A stretch of 64,000 nucleotides of DNA from contig JAVWVS010000002.1 in NCBI GenBank assembly GCA_036666555.1, positions 96,549 through 160,548 of the forward strand, given 5' to 3'. This DNA comes from UMGS1251 sp036666555. Lineage in GTDB: Bacteria; Bacillota; Clostridia; Lachnospirales; Lachnospiraceae. Both the position numbers and the translations under genes were made by a program. Positions 8,780 to 16,857 of this stretch are shown one piece after another. The notes below the pieces were generated by a model. That model saw only the letters and a program-made list of their open reading frames with translations. It was not told where the DNA came from and ran no database searches. Every line of letters starts with the position of its first letter. Position 1 is the stretch's first letter.

Positions 8780-10324
8780 TTAGTGATTGAATTTTTTAAC
8801 TGCAGACTCATGTGCATACTGTTTTAAGACAATGATATTTTCATCCAGCCAGTGAAGACGGGCAAATAAAACATCTTTCATCTCTGTAACGGCCTCATCA
8901 TAACTTTGTGGATTTCTTTCTAATGGATGGAGTTTGTTGTTAGAATCCAGATTTTCAGGTTCTAAGCTATAGCCCCAGACAGCAAAATTTCGATTCACTG
9001 CACTTCCTAGATAATTTTGAGTGTCATCCATATACCGCGTGAGTTCCGCGTCACTTAAGATATTATGGCGCAATTCACCGTATCTTGAAATGATATGATC
9101 AATGAATGTTTCCTCCTTAATCATCATCCAGAACCAAGGTGCCTGTACCGTGACAAATTTGCGCACAAAAAAGTCGTCTTTATTGACCGTACTGACATTC
9201 TTTAACGAATTATTCAGATCCCAGATGCAGGGCTTGAATAAACCATTCACATCTTTATAAAAAAAGGTAGAAAGATTCCCTGTGTCTTGCACCAAAAAAA
9301 CTTCACAAAAAATAAAGTAATCTACAAATTCCTCCTCGTCCATAAAGGTATGGAATCCATATTTTTCTGTATCATAATCATAAGAATAGAGTGCTTTCTC
9401 ATATTTGCTGATATCTTTCTTAATATACTCTTTCACTTCCGGTGTCAGTGCTGTCACATCTGGGTATGTAATATTGAAAAAAGCATCCTTTCGAAGAACA
9501 CCCGTATATTTCGTAAAGTTATTTGGGCTAGTAATCGGTCTGTTCTTATTATTATCTAGTTCGATAATATAACCAGTAACATTTTTTGTCTGATTCGGCT
9601 TTTCAATATCCACTCTTCCTTTGCCCCGATTAATGGTCTCCGTGAACACATACAAGCCCTGATAATCCCCATTTATAATCACTTCACAATAACGAACATC
9701 AGGAGCATAATCCATTAACTCACCACTGATATTCATGCCCATATAATTACGCATAAGCGTTTTATCCAAGAATGGACCGTGAAGTGCCCATGAGTGATTC
9801 GCCTCCATGCCCAGTACCTTTTTATCTTCATGATTACCATTATTATCCACCAGTTTCACCGCATAAGACTTCTTATCAAACCACCGAGAGGTGTTGCCGC
9901 GTACTCGTATTTTGATATTGGAAAGAAGTGCCGGTTTCTCTGCTAACGTGTTAATTGTCTTCTGGTTATCGATGATTTTCATAGTCGCCCATGCCTCATC
10001 ATCTCCATTCTCTGCGATCGTATAGAGATGAGAGCTTCCCTCTTCATAATAGGGAGCACCCGGGATTTCCTCATCCGTATCGATCATAACAATGGGAAGA
10101 TGTGTTTGAAGTTTAGAGACATCCACTGCCTGCGCATCATACTGAACTTTGGATTCTGAAGTTGGCGTGATACACCCTAAAGGGTCTTTATTATCTGCTT
10201 CCGTGACGACCGCTGCCTTGTGCTGATGAACTCGATATTGCACTTTTCCAGTTTTGAGCTGAAAAAAAGCAACCAGAACCACGGTCAGACAAGCGATACC
10301 CAAGGCGTACTTACGGTATTTCAT
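8780..10324 (-). CDS. CotH kinase family protein, membrane-anchored
   Basis: 514 residues with one N-terminal membrane segment (about 5-23). The CotH fold is supported by RVRGNTSRWFDKKSYAVK, HSWALHGPFLDKTLMRNY, CEVIINGDYQGLYVFTE and CIWDLNNS, in the order seen in spore-coat kinase CotH. CotH of Bacillus phosphorylates serines of coat proteins; many clostridial homologues are instead coded beside VTC-type polymerases and glycosyltransferases, as here. It is 12 bases from the downstream glycoside hydrolase and follows the DUF4956 gene. The substrate is probably an extracellular protein or polymer of this operon, which is inference. Confidence 0.88.
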   Translation of the reverse strand: MKYRKYALGIACLTVVLVAFFQLKTGKVQYRVHQHKAAVVTEADNKDPLGCITPTSESKVQYDAQAVDVSKLQTHLPIVMIDTDEEIPGAPYYEEGSSHLYTIAENGDDEAWATMKIIDNQKTINTLAEKPALLSNIKIRVRGNTSRWFDKKSYAVKLVDNNGNHEDKKVLGMEANHSWALHGPFLDKTLMRNYMGMNISGELMDYAPDVRYCEVIINGDYQGLYVFTETINRGKGRVDIEKPNQTKNVTGYIIELDNNKNRPITSPNNFTKYTGVLRKDAFFNITYPDVTALTPEVKEYIKKDISKYEKALYSYDYDTEKYGFHTFMDEEEFVDYFIFCEVFLVQDTGNLSTFFYKDVNGLFKPCIWDLNNSLKNVSTVNKDDFFVRKFVTVQAPWFWMMIKEETFIDHIISRYGELRHNILSDAELTRYMDDTQNYLGSAVNRNFAVWGYSLEPENLDSNNKLHPLERNPQSYDEAVTEMKDVLFARLHWLDENIIVLKQYAHESAVKKFNH

Positions 10325-10369
10325 CTATTTTTTCCCTCCACAAAGTATCCATTTTTAAGTTTCTTATCC

Positions 10370-11047
10370 TTAACCACTAATTTCATCATCTTGCGATACC
10401 ACATTTACATATTCAACATGTTCAATCTTATATATACGATCCTGAATACTTTCGGCCTGATTACTGGCCGTTTGGTATACCCTGCGTGGAATCTCGTAGA
10501 TAAGCTCTACCTTATCCATAGTGGTATTTTTGACCCTGAGATCTACACGTCTCTTAAAATACTCACTTACTATGGACATGATTCTTGTATCCGTACTCCG
10601 TGCACCTCTTATAATCAGCAACATCCGATTCTCATTTTTCACCTGTCCTAATATCAGCAGTACAACGAACACCACCGCACTACCCACACCTGCCGTAATG
10701 TAATCCCCTACACCGCAGGCAAGACCAACCACTACCGCCCAAAATATGTACACCGTATCCCGTGAATCCTTGATTGCAGTACGAAATCGCACGATAGAAA
10801 GTGCTCCTACCATACCCAGTGACAATGCTACATTATTACCAATGGCAGTCATGACTATAGTAGTGAGTACGGTTAAGATAACAAGACTTGTGTTAAACTT
10901 ACGGCTGTAAATCGTCCCGGAATGTGACAAGAAATAGGACAGATATATAACAAACCCCAATACCGAAGCAATGGATAACTGTATGATAATCTCCACCACA
11001 CTAAGACTTTGCACTTGCTGAATTAAATTTCCTAAATAAGCTCCCAT
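10370..11047 (-). CDS. DUF4956 membrane protein
   Basis: 225 residues with four membrane segments in the first 150 residues (about 20-40, 50-72, 75-100, 105-132), and a soluble C-terminal domain of about 80 residues ending in an ACT-like pattern (VDLRVKNTTMDKVELIYEI). The conserved VRFRTAIKDSRDTVYIFWA loop is a hallmark of the DUF4956 family. These proteins are usually encoded beside VTC polymerases and CotH kinases, exactly as here (12 bases after the VTC gene). Function is unknown; the membrane domain could channel polyphosphate or a precursor. Confidence 0.88.
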   Translation of the reverse strand: MGAYLGNLIQQVQSLSVVEIIIQLSIASVLGFVIYLSYFLSHSGTIYSRKFNTSLVILTVLTTIVMTAIGNNVALSLGMVGALSIVRFRTAIKDSRDTVYIFWAVVVGLACGVGDYITAGVGSAVVFVVLLILGQVKNENRMLLIIRGARSTDTRIMSIVSEYFKRRVDLRVKNTTMDKVELIYEIPRRVYQTASNQAESIQDRIYKIEHVEYVNVVSQDDEISG

Positions 11048-11059
11048 ATTATTTCTCCT

Positions 11060-11755
11060 TTAAAAATATATTTTTCGTTGCCGTGACAATACATACTTGC
11101 TCACGGATGTTTCGCTTCTCTCACAACCTTGCAACAGATTCTTTATATATCCTAACTGAAAGTGATTATATTTTACTTCCAGCACGGTAGCAGATGGGTT
11201 CATAATCGGTGAGAATCCCGGTACTTCTTCAAATAATCCATCACTGAACGAAGATGCACAAATTCGACTGTCAAAGGTAATCCGAGTACTGTTTTCCGGC
11301 AAGACATAGGCCTTTCGTAAATATTCAATTAGAACCTTTGGACGATAGACCTGCATCATGAGAACTCCGTAACATTCTGCTGCAAAATCCTCTGGATAGG
11401 TAAGCAGTGGGCTGTAGATTCCCTTCATCAACAGTTTGGCATCGTCTCTACTAATCTTCAAAGAGCGTTTCAACTGATTCGACCCCTGCTTTTGCTTCAT
11501 TTCCAAAAATGCAACTTCCGAATCCGGACTATATATACGTAAACGCATTTTTCGCCGAACTTCCACCCCATCCAATTTTTCATGAAAATCTCGATTGTCT
11601 AAGGTGTCAAAATACAAGGAACGTACCATGTATCCATCACTACCGTTATTTTCATCCTCTTTGGACACCTGGCTGAACTGCTTTTCAAGTAATAACCTCT
11701 GCTGTATATCCAACAGAAATTTACGTTCTTGCCGAAGCACTTGACGTATTTCCAT
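11060..11755 (-). CDS. VTC-domain polyphosphate polymerase-like protein
   Basis: 231 residues, a stand-alone catalytic VTC/triphosphate-tunnel domain without SPX or membrane parts. Tunnel motifs are visible: SLYFDT, the basic cluster EVRRKMRLRIY, FLEMKQ with the conserved Glu-Lys, LKRSLKI, and LEVKYNHF near the C-terminus. Yeast Vtc4 uses this fold to make polyphosphate from ATP; bacterial homologues near CotH and DUF4956 have not been assigned a product as far as I know. Expected in the cytoplasm, handing its product to the DUF4956 membrane protein. Confidence 0.85.
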   Translation of the reverse strand: MEIRQVLRQERKFLLDIQQRLLLEKQFSQVSKEDENNGSDGYMVRSLYFDTLDNRDFHEKLDGVEVRRKMRLRIYSPDSEVAFLEMKQKQGSNQLKRSLKISRDDAKLLMKGIYSPLLTYPEDFAAECYGVLMMQVYRPKVLIEYLRKAYVLPENSTRITFDSRICASSFSDGLFEEVPGFSPIMNPSATVLEVKYNHFQLGYIKNLLQGCERSETSVSKYVLSRQRKIYF

Positions 11756-11785
11756 GTCCTCACCTTCCTTTTCGTATAGTTTTCT

Positions 11786-12673
11786 TCAATGATTCTCCAG
11801 TATCCGAAGCAGTGGATTCGTACAATGGTAATCCCACGTTATGTTCAGTTGCGGATAAGCCTCATCCACTTCTTCCCAAGCTTTCCATGCAGCTTCCACA
11901 CCTTTATTATAATAAGTCTTTTCTTCTACCAATCCATGCTTTCCTACCTCTTGGAACTCCAAAATGCAGTGTAGCTCTTTCCCATATTTTTGTGCCAAAT
12001 CCGCCTCGGTCCTAATCTCTTCGACCTCATTTCCGCAATCATAGTTCATAACGGCTACTTCGTCACAAGCTTCTGCGATAAGCCGTTCCAATTCTTTACT
12101 CAATCCCTGATCATCATAATGTCGTGGGATACAAATTGCAAATTGCACATTCTGTCCCTCAACGAACTGATAAGCTCTCCTCATACCCTCGACATAAGTT
12201 TTCATATTTTCTTCTTTGTTTTTTTTCCATTTACGAGAAATATAGGGTTCTACATCAATCATAACCCCTTTGATTTTCGCATCTTTTTGAGCTGTCTGGT
12301 TATACTCCACCACTTGCTTTAGATGTGAAATAAGCGTAGCACCATCACTTTCGTATCCCCATTCTACTGCTCCAAACAAAGCATACACTTCCACCTCTTG
12401 TTCATGGAGATGACCCGAAAATTCTGAAACCGCTTTTTCATCCCAATCTTCCGGGAACTCTTGATACCATTTTGTGATATTTAAATCCTGTATCAGCATC
12501 TGTACACTTTTCGGATTCTCGATAGTCTCTTCTCTCCATTCGAACATTCCTCTGGCAGGAGCTTGCAAATGTTCCTGACCTTTTTCATCCTGTTTCCAAT
12601 AAAAAAAGATTCCCAATCCAATCAATGTAACCACTATAAATACAGATAATGTGAGAGGAATAACCTTTTTCAC
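11786..12673 (-). CDS. exported TIM-barrel-like protein of unknown function
   Basis: 295 residues, first gene of the leftward operon. One N-terminal membrane segment (about 5-25) anchors a domain with TIM-barrel rhythm: strands such as EVYALFG, KGVMIDVEPY, VQFAICIPRHY, DEVAVMNYDCG, ELHCILEFQE. The acidic IDVEPY and VMNYD motifs resemble GH18-like or related sugar-acting barrels, but I do not recognise a family. A good AGGAGG-like site (GAGGAGGTAGAAAGTG) precedes the ATG. Being promoter-proximal in a glycosyltransferase/CotH/VTC operon argues for a role on a surface polymer. Confidence 0.7.
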   Translation of the reverse strand: MKKVIPLTLSVFIVVTLIGLGIFFYWKQDEKGQEHLQAPARGMFEWREETIENPKSVQMLIQDLNITKWYQEFPEDWDEKAVSEFSGHLHEQEVEVYALFGAVEWGYESDGATLISHLKQVVEYNQTAQKDAKIKGVMIDVEPYISRKWKKNKEENMKTYVEGMRRAYQFVEGQNVQFAICIPRHYDDQGLSKELERLIAEACDEVAVMNYDCGNEVEEIRTEADLAQKYGKELHCILEFQEVGKHGLVEEKTYYNKGVEAAWKAWEEVDEAYPQLNITWDYHCTNPLLRILENH

Positions 12674-12994
12674 TTTCTACCTCCTCATTGTGCTTTTATA
12701 TACGTAACATATTATATCCTATTCCCTCAATAAAATCTCGTTTTTACAGGACTTTATTTATTTTCTCGTTAACAGTGTTGTATTGTTCGTGAATTGTATT
12801 TTTTACTCTATTCTGTGACGGTAGCGTTGTGGCATATCATCTACCACGAATCATTTCCTTCTATATTTGCATATATTTAGACCAAAATCCAGATTCTATT
12901 GTAAAAATAATCTGTCAACTTTTTGCTCATTATATGTTATAATTTTATTATGTATTTGAAATGCATTTTACCAAAGAAAGTGAGGGTTGCCGTG
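12674..12994. promoter_or_regulatory. divergent control region between the polysaccharide operon and the transglutaminase gene
   Basis: About 320 bp without a gene. On the plus strand a TATAAT (12938-12943) lies 52 bp before the transglutaminase start, with no good -35. On the minus strand TTGACA (12913-12918) is part of a 22-bp stretch identical to that around the ddh -35 box, but no -10 lies 17 bp on. No riboswitch fold was recognised. Confidence 0.5.
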
Positions 12995-13933
12995 ATGCGA
13001 AAGCTTCTATACCATTTCATCTGTTTTGCGCTGACTGCATGTCTGCTTCTGACCGGTTGTACCTCCTCTTCTAGGTCTTCTGTCAGCAGTACCTCTGACA
13101 AAAAACAAGGACCACTCAGAGACAATACTCCGAATGTACTTGTGCCTTGTGCAGATGGAACCACCATATATAACTGTGAGGCGGCTTCCATAGATGCTTC
13201 GAATATTGCTCAAGGGTATGTGATGGCTTCTTATCACGGAGAGAATGAGAAGGTAAAACTTCAAATCACCACTCCGGAAGGGGTGAAGTACACTTATTTA
13301 TTAAGTGGAAAAGGTCGTTTAGAGACATTTCCCCTCACCGGAGGCAGTGGCAATTATCAATTGACGGTTTTTGAAAATGTAGTAGATGACCAATATGCTG
13401 CTATTCTTTCCCAAACTTTAACCGTTCAGATTGCCGATGAATTTAAGCCCTTTTTATATCCCAACCAATACGTCAATTTCACCGGGGATAATCAGGCGGT
13501 TGCTAAGGGATGTACCCTTGCAAAAGATGCGCATTCAGATCTTGATGTGGTAACTAACATTTATAATTATGTCATCCAACATATTTCTTACGATACTCAA
13601 TTAGCCAAGAATGTTTCCTATGGATACTTGCCTGACATTGATCATACTTTAGCATCAAAGAGGGGGATTTGTTTTGACTATGCCGCTTTAATGACTGCTA
13701 TGCTACGTTCCCAGAAGATTCCCACGAAACTGGAAGTCGGCTATTCCGGTGATGCCTATCACGCCTGGATCAGCACTTATATAGACGATATTGGCTGGGT
13801 GGATAACGTGATTGAATTCGACGGAGAGACCTGGTCTTTGATGGATCCTACTTTAGCTGCCAATAGTAGTACCTCCCAAGTAAAAAAATACGTAGGCAGC
13901 GGAGATCATTATCTTGTAAAATATACTTATTAA
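12995..13933 (+). CDS. transglutaminase-like lipoprotein
   Basis: 312 residues from the ATG at 12995, chosen because AGTGAGGG precedes it and because the signal peptide and lipobox (LLTGC) then sit at the N-terminus. The C-terminal half is a transglutaminase/protease-like core: RGICFDYAALMTAMLRSQ supplies the Cys, AYHAWISTY the His, and MDPT the Asp of the triad. N-terminal residues about 55-160 are a beta-rich domain. Such lipoproteins act at the outer face of the membrane as cysteine peptidases or cross-linkers. It is 32 bases upstream of the pilus-like genes and may be co-transcribed with them. Confidence 0.85.
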   Translation: MRKLLYHFICFALTACLLLTGCTSSSRSSVSSTSDKKQGPLRDNTPNVLVPCADGTTIYNCEAASIDASNIAQGYVMASYHGENEKVKLQITTPEGVKYTYLLSGKGRLETFPLTGGSGNYQLTVFENVVDDQYAAILSQTLTVQIADEFKPFLYPNQYVNFTGDNQAVAKGCTLAKDAHSDLDVVTNIYNYVIQHISYDTQLAKNVSYGYLPDIDHTLASKRGICFDYAALMTAMLRSQKIPTKLEVGYSGDAYHAWISTYIDDIGWVDNVIEFDGETWSLMDPTLAANSSTSQVKKYVGSGDHYLVKYTY

Positions 13934-13965
13934 CGCCTTGAGACACAAGGATGAAGGGAGTCTAT

Positions 13966-15018
13966 ATGGCCAGTCAAATCCATGCAAAACCACTTTCCAA
14001 TCTAGAAATTGCTGCCTTTTGTAACCAGATGGCATTGATTTTAAAATCCGGTATTTCTTCTATGGAAGGTATCTCCATTATGATTGAAGATGCGCCGTCT
14101 GCAGAGGAATCTAAGCTTCTCCACATGATAGAAGATACCCTTTCACAGACCGGACGTTTTTCAAAGGCACTAGCGGATACTCATGCATTTCCCGACTATT
14201 TGCTGCACATGACAGCTATTGGTGAAGCCTCCGGAAAGCTAGATGAGGTCATGCAGTCTCTCGGTATCCATTATGAACGGGAAGCTGAGATTTCCAATGC
14301 AATTAAGAATTCCGTCACCTATCCCTTTATCATGATTTCCATGATGATGCTAGTGATTTTGATTATGATTACGAAAGTCCTCCCGGTATTTCACCAAGTG
14401 TTCCAACAACTGGGTCGGGAAATGACCGGCATTTCCAAGGGCATCTTAAATCTGGGGATGTTATTGAATCGCTATGCAGTAGTTTTCATTGGATTGCTGG
14501 TGCTGTTTACTGTCCTGTTTTTGTTTTGTTCTTACACGACCATGGGACGGAAATTTTTTGTGAAAGTGGCCATCGCTTTCGGTCTTGGCAAAACGCTACG
14601 TAGAAATATCGCCACTTGCCGTTTTGCCAGTGGCATGGCTCTGACTCTAAGCAGTGGCTTAAATTCGGATCAAAGTTTGGAACTGGTAGCAGATTTGACA
14701 GAAGATACCATTTTGGAGCAACGCATTTTACACTGTCTGGAGCTGGTGAAAAATGGAACCGATTTCGCCGCCGCTTTATCCGACACGCAGATATTTTCCG
14801 GTATATACGCCCGTATGGTCACTGTGGGATTTAAAACCGGCTCTTTAGACGAGGTGATGCAGACCATTGCCAATCGATATGAAGAAGAAATTGATGAACA
14901 AATTCACCGGACCATTGCCATTTTAGAACCCACTTTCGTAGCGGTTCTATCCATCATCGTAGGTATCCTCTTATTGTCAGTGATGCTACCGTTAATGGGG
15001 ATTCTGTCCGGTCTGTAA
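13966..15018 (+). CDS. type II secretion / type IV pilus inner-membrane platform protein (GspF/PilC family)
   Basis: 350 residues from the ATG at 13966 (GAAGGGAG just upstream). Two tandem GspF domains are visible, each with the motif pattern around GEASGKLDEVM (first copy) and GFKTGSLDEVM (second copy), and three membrane segments at about 125-150, 175-200 and 322-345. PilC/GspF proteins form the rotary platform on which pilins are assembled. Next genes code pseudopilin-like proteins and a PilT ATPase, so the locus builds a short pilus or secretion pseudopilus. Confidence 0.93.
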   Translation: MASQIHAKPLSNLEIAAFCNQMALILKSGISSMEGISIMIEDAPSAEESKLLHMIEDTLSQTGRFSKALADTHAFPDYLLHMTAIGEASGKLDEVMQSLGIHYEREAEISNAIKNSVTYPFIMISMMMLVILIMITKVLPVFHQVFQQLGREMTGISKGILNLGMLLNRYAVVFIGLLVLFTVLFLFCSYTTMGRKFFVKVAIAFGLGKTLRRNIATCRFASGMALTLSSGLNSDQSLELVADLTEDTILEQRILHCLELVKNGTDFAAALSDTQIFSGIYARMVTVGFKTGSLDEVMQTIANRYEEEIDEQIHRTIAILEPTFVAVLSIIVGILLLSVMLPLMGILSGL

Positions 15019-15039
15019 TCCGGCATGAAAGGAGTGCTT

Positions 15040-15375
15040 ATGAAACGCTTTATACCTCAGAAAAAGAAGTCTTTCTCTCATCCTATGGCACTTTCCGTAC
15101 TGCTGTGTGTCGTTCTTCTTGGGCTGTTCTGGGGGGGAGTCAATTCCTTATCCGCTCAAACTTCCACTCAGCAGCAGGTGAGCCTTGAAAATGCCCTTCA
15201 AGAAAGTGTGGTACAATGCTACTGCGTGGAAGGGTTCTATCCGGAAAGTTTACAGTATCTAAAGGACCATTATGGCATTGCCTATAATTCTTCTCAATTT
15301 TTTGTGGATTACCAGACTTTGGGGGAAAACATGATGCCGGATATTACCGTAATCATGAAAAAGAAACAACATTAA
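15040..15375 (+). CDS. pilus-locus membrane protein, unknown
   Basis: 111 residues from the ATG at 15040 (AAAGGAG six bases upstream). One membrane segment at about 15-38, then a short extracellular domain with ALQESVVQCYCVEGFYPESLQYLKDHYGI-like pattern: the segment YPESLQYLKDHYGI resembles the start of globular pilin domains. There is no classical prepilin cleavage site. Its place between GspF and DUF4860 genes indicates a minor pilin-like or alignment component; I do not recognise a named family. Confidence 0.7.
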   Translation: MKRFIPQKKKSFSHPMALSVLLCVVLLGLFWGGVNSLSAQTSTQQQVSLENALQESVVQCYCVEGFYPESLQYLKDHYGIAYNSSQFFVDYQTLGENMMPDITVIMKKKQH

Positions 15376-15396
15376 AAAGATTGTGAGGTAGTGCAA

Positions 15397-15882
15397 ATGA
15401 AATTTTCTACACAAAAAAAGCATATGGTAGATTTTCTTTTTCCTATTGCATTATTTTTCGTATTTGCCTCTTCGTCGCTGATGGTCATTCTGCTTTCCTC
15501 ACACGCTTACCAACAGACCCAGACCCAGGCAAGGACCAACTATGCCGCGCGCACTTCCCTTTCTTATCTTTCCCAAAAGATTCGACAAAATGATGAAACA
15601 GGGGCTGTTTCTCTTGGAAAATTGCAATCTCAAGATGCCTTGATTATCAAGCAGGTCTATCACAAGGAAACCTATCTCACCTATATTTACCAATATGAAG
15701 GAGCATTAAGGGAGCTCTTCCTAAAGGAAGGGGCTGACATCCCTCCTGCTTCCGGAAAACCCATTGCGAAAGTGGATTCCTTTACGGTAGAAGCTGTAAA
15801 TCCACAGCTATACCGCTTTACTGTAACCACATCCCAGGGAACTTTGTCTGAATTATTCATTAGCCTGCATAGTGGCTCATAA
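15397..15882 (+). CDS. DUF4860 pilus-locus protein
   Basis: 161 residues from the ATG at 15397, with TGAGGTA seven bases upstream; a GTG at 15391 is the alternative. One membrane segment (about 12-35) begins close to the N-terminus as in pilins, followed by a helix (YQQTQTQARTNYAARTSLSYL) that continues it and a small beta domain with ALIIKQ and YIYQYEGALRELF. This matches the DUF4860 family found in clostridial pilus-like loci. Probably a minor pseudopilin. Function is inferred from neighbours. Confidence 0.78.
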   Translation: MKFSTQKKHMVDFLFPIALFFVFASSSLMVILLSSHAYQQTQTQARTNYAARTSLSYLSQKIRQNDETGAVSLGKLQSQDALIIKQVYHKETYLTYIYQYEGALRELFLKEGADIPPASGKPIAKVDSFTVEAVNPQLYRFTVTTSQGTLSELFISLHSGS

Positions 15883-15895
15883 CAAGGAGGTTCTT

Positions 15896-16345
15896 ATGAA
15901 AAAAACAATGGCAAAACGTTCCAGCTTATTTTTATTGGAATTGATTGTGGCAATTCTCTTTTTTGCCCTTTCCAGTGCGGTCTGTGTTCAGCTTTTTACC
16001 AAATCCCATCTCCAGGCTGTTTCTTCTGCAAATCTGAATATGGCTCTTTCCAAGGCCCAAAGTGTAGCAGAAGGATTTCGTTCTACTGATGGCTCTATGA
16101 ATGCACTGCAATCACTTTTTCCTCAAAGTGAAACTGCGGAAGATACTCTTTCTATAAATTATGATTCCTCGGGAGACTATTGCAAGTCTGATCTAGCCAC
16201 CCTTCAGCTCAAAGTAGTTCTCTCCTCTCACAGGCAAGAACAAACGGCTTCCATTTCCGTTGTTTCCCTGAATCCCACACGGGAGATTTATCAGATTTTG
16301 GTCACACGTCATATACCGAATCGGAGGGCTTCCTATGAACCATAA
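15896..16345 (+). CDS. prepilin-like minor pseudopilin
   Basis: 149 residues, start at ATG 15896 behind a consensus AAGGAGG. The N-terminus (SSLFLLELIVAILFFALSSAVCVQLF) has the pilin layout: short basic leader, then a hydrophobic helix with a glutamate near its start (LLELIVAI), as in type IV pilin position 5. No clear G/A cleavage residue before the F-x-L-L-E stretch. The body is a small beta-rich domain. It overlaps the next gene by 11 bases. Confidence 0.75.
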   Translation: MKKTMAKRSSLFLLELIVAILFFALSSAVCVQLFTKSHLQAVSSANLNMALSKAQSVAEGFRSTDGSMNALQSLFPQSETAEDTLSINYDSSGDYCKSDLATLQLKVVLSSHRQEQTASISVVSLNPTREIYQILVTRHIPNRRASYEP

Positions 16346-16814
16346 AAAATTTCCCATTACACATCTGGGGACTTCCTTGATTCTAGTTGTATTAATTATA
16401 CTGGCACTGGTTACCTTTTCTACCTTGTCCGTGGTCAATACTAATCGGGATTATCAATCTGAAAAAAAAGTAGCGGATCGTACCACTGCCTATTATCAAG
16501 CATCCAATCAGGCAGAAGTGATTCTGGCACAAATTGATGATGCGCTCCTTGCATCCACCCGCCCTTCACCGGAACCGTATTATGAAGCAGCAAAAACTGC
16601 CCTTCAGCAAATCTCTTCTCTCACCACGGACTTTTCTGCTGAGGTTCCCACCGTCAGTTACACGGTCCCCATTACCGAGTTTCATCTTTTGCAGGTAACA
16701 CTTTTGCTTCCTTACCCACAGAGTGATTCGGACAGTTATTATCAGATTCAAACTTGGAAAGAGATTTCCACCAAAGAATGGAAAAGTAATTCCAAATTGA
16801 AATTAATTTCCTAG
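16335..16814 (+). CDS. PilX-like minor pilus protein, unknown
   Basis: 159 residues; ATG at 16335 lies inside the end of the previous gene with GGAGGG in front. A membrane segment at about 10-33 is followed by NTNRDYQSEKKVADRTTAYYQASNQAEVILAQID, a long amphipathic helix resembling the N-terminal stalk of PilX/GspK-type proteins where a hydrophobic helix is continued by a soluble one. The C-terminal part is short. Likely a minor subunit of the same apparatus. Confidence 0.7.
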   Translation: MNHKKFPITHLGTSLILVVLIILALVTFSTLSVVNTNRDYQSEKKVADRTTAYYQASNQAEVILAQIDDALLASTRPSPEPYYEAAKTALQQISSLTTDFSAEVPTVSYTVPITEFHLLQVTLLLPYPQSDSDSYYQIQTWKEISTKEWKSNSKLKLIS

Positions 16815-16857
16815 CGAAATTGCTTTTAAATTCCACACAGATATCAGGAGGTATTTT

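Noticed and set aside
8273..8827. 184-codon plus-strand frame
   Set aside because: Entirely antisense to the glycoside hydrolase gene (and the CotH end); no independent support.
12674..12994. Possible c-di-GMP riboswitch in front of the polysaccharide operon
   Set aside because: No GEMM-type conserved core on either strand.
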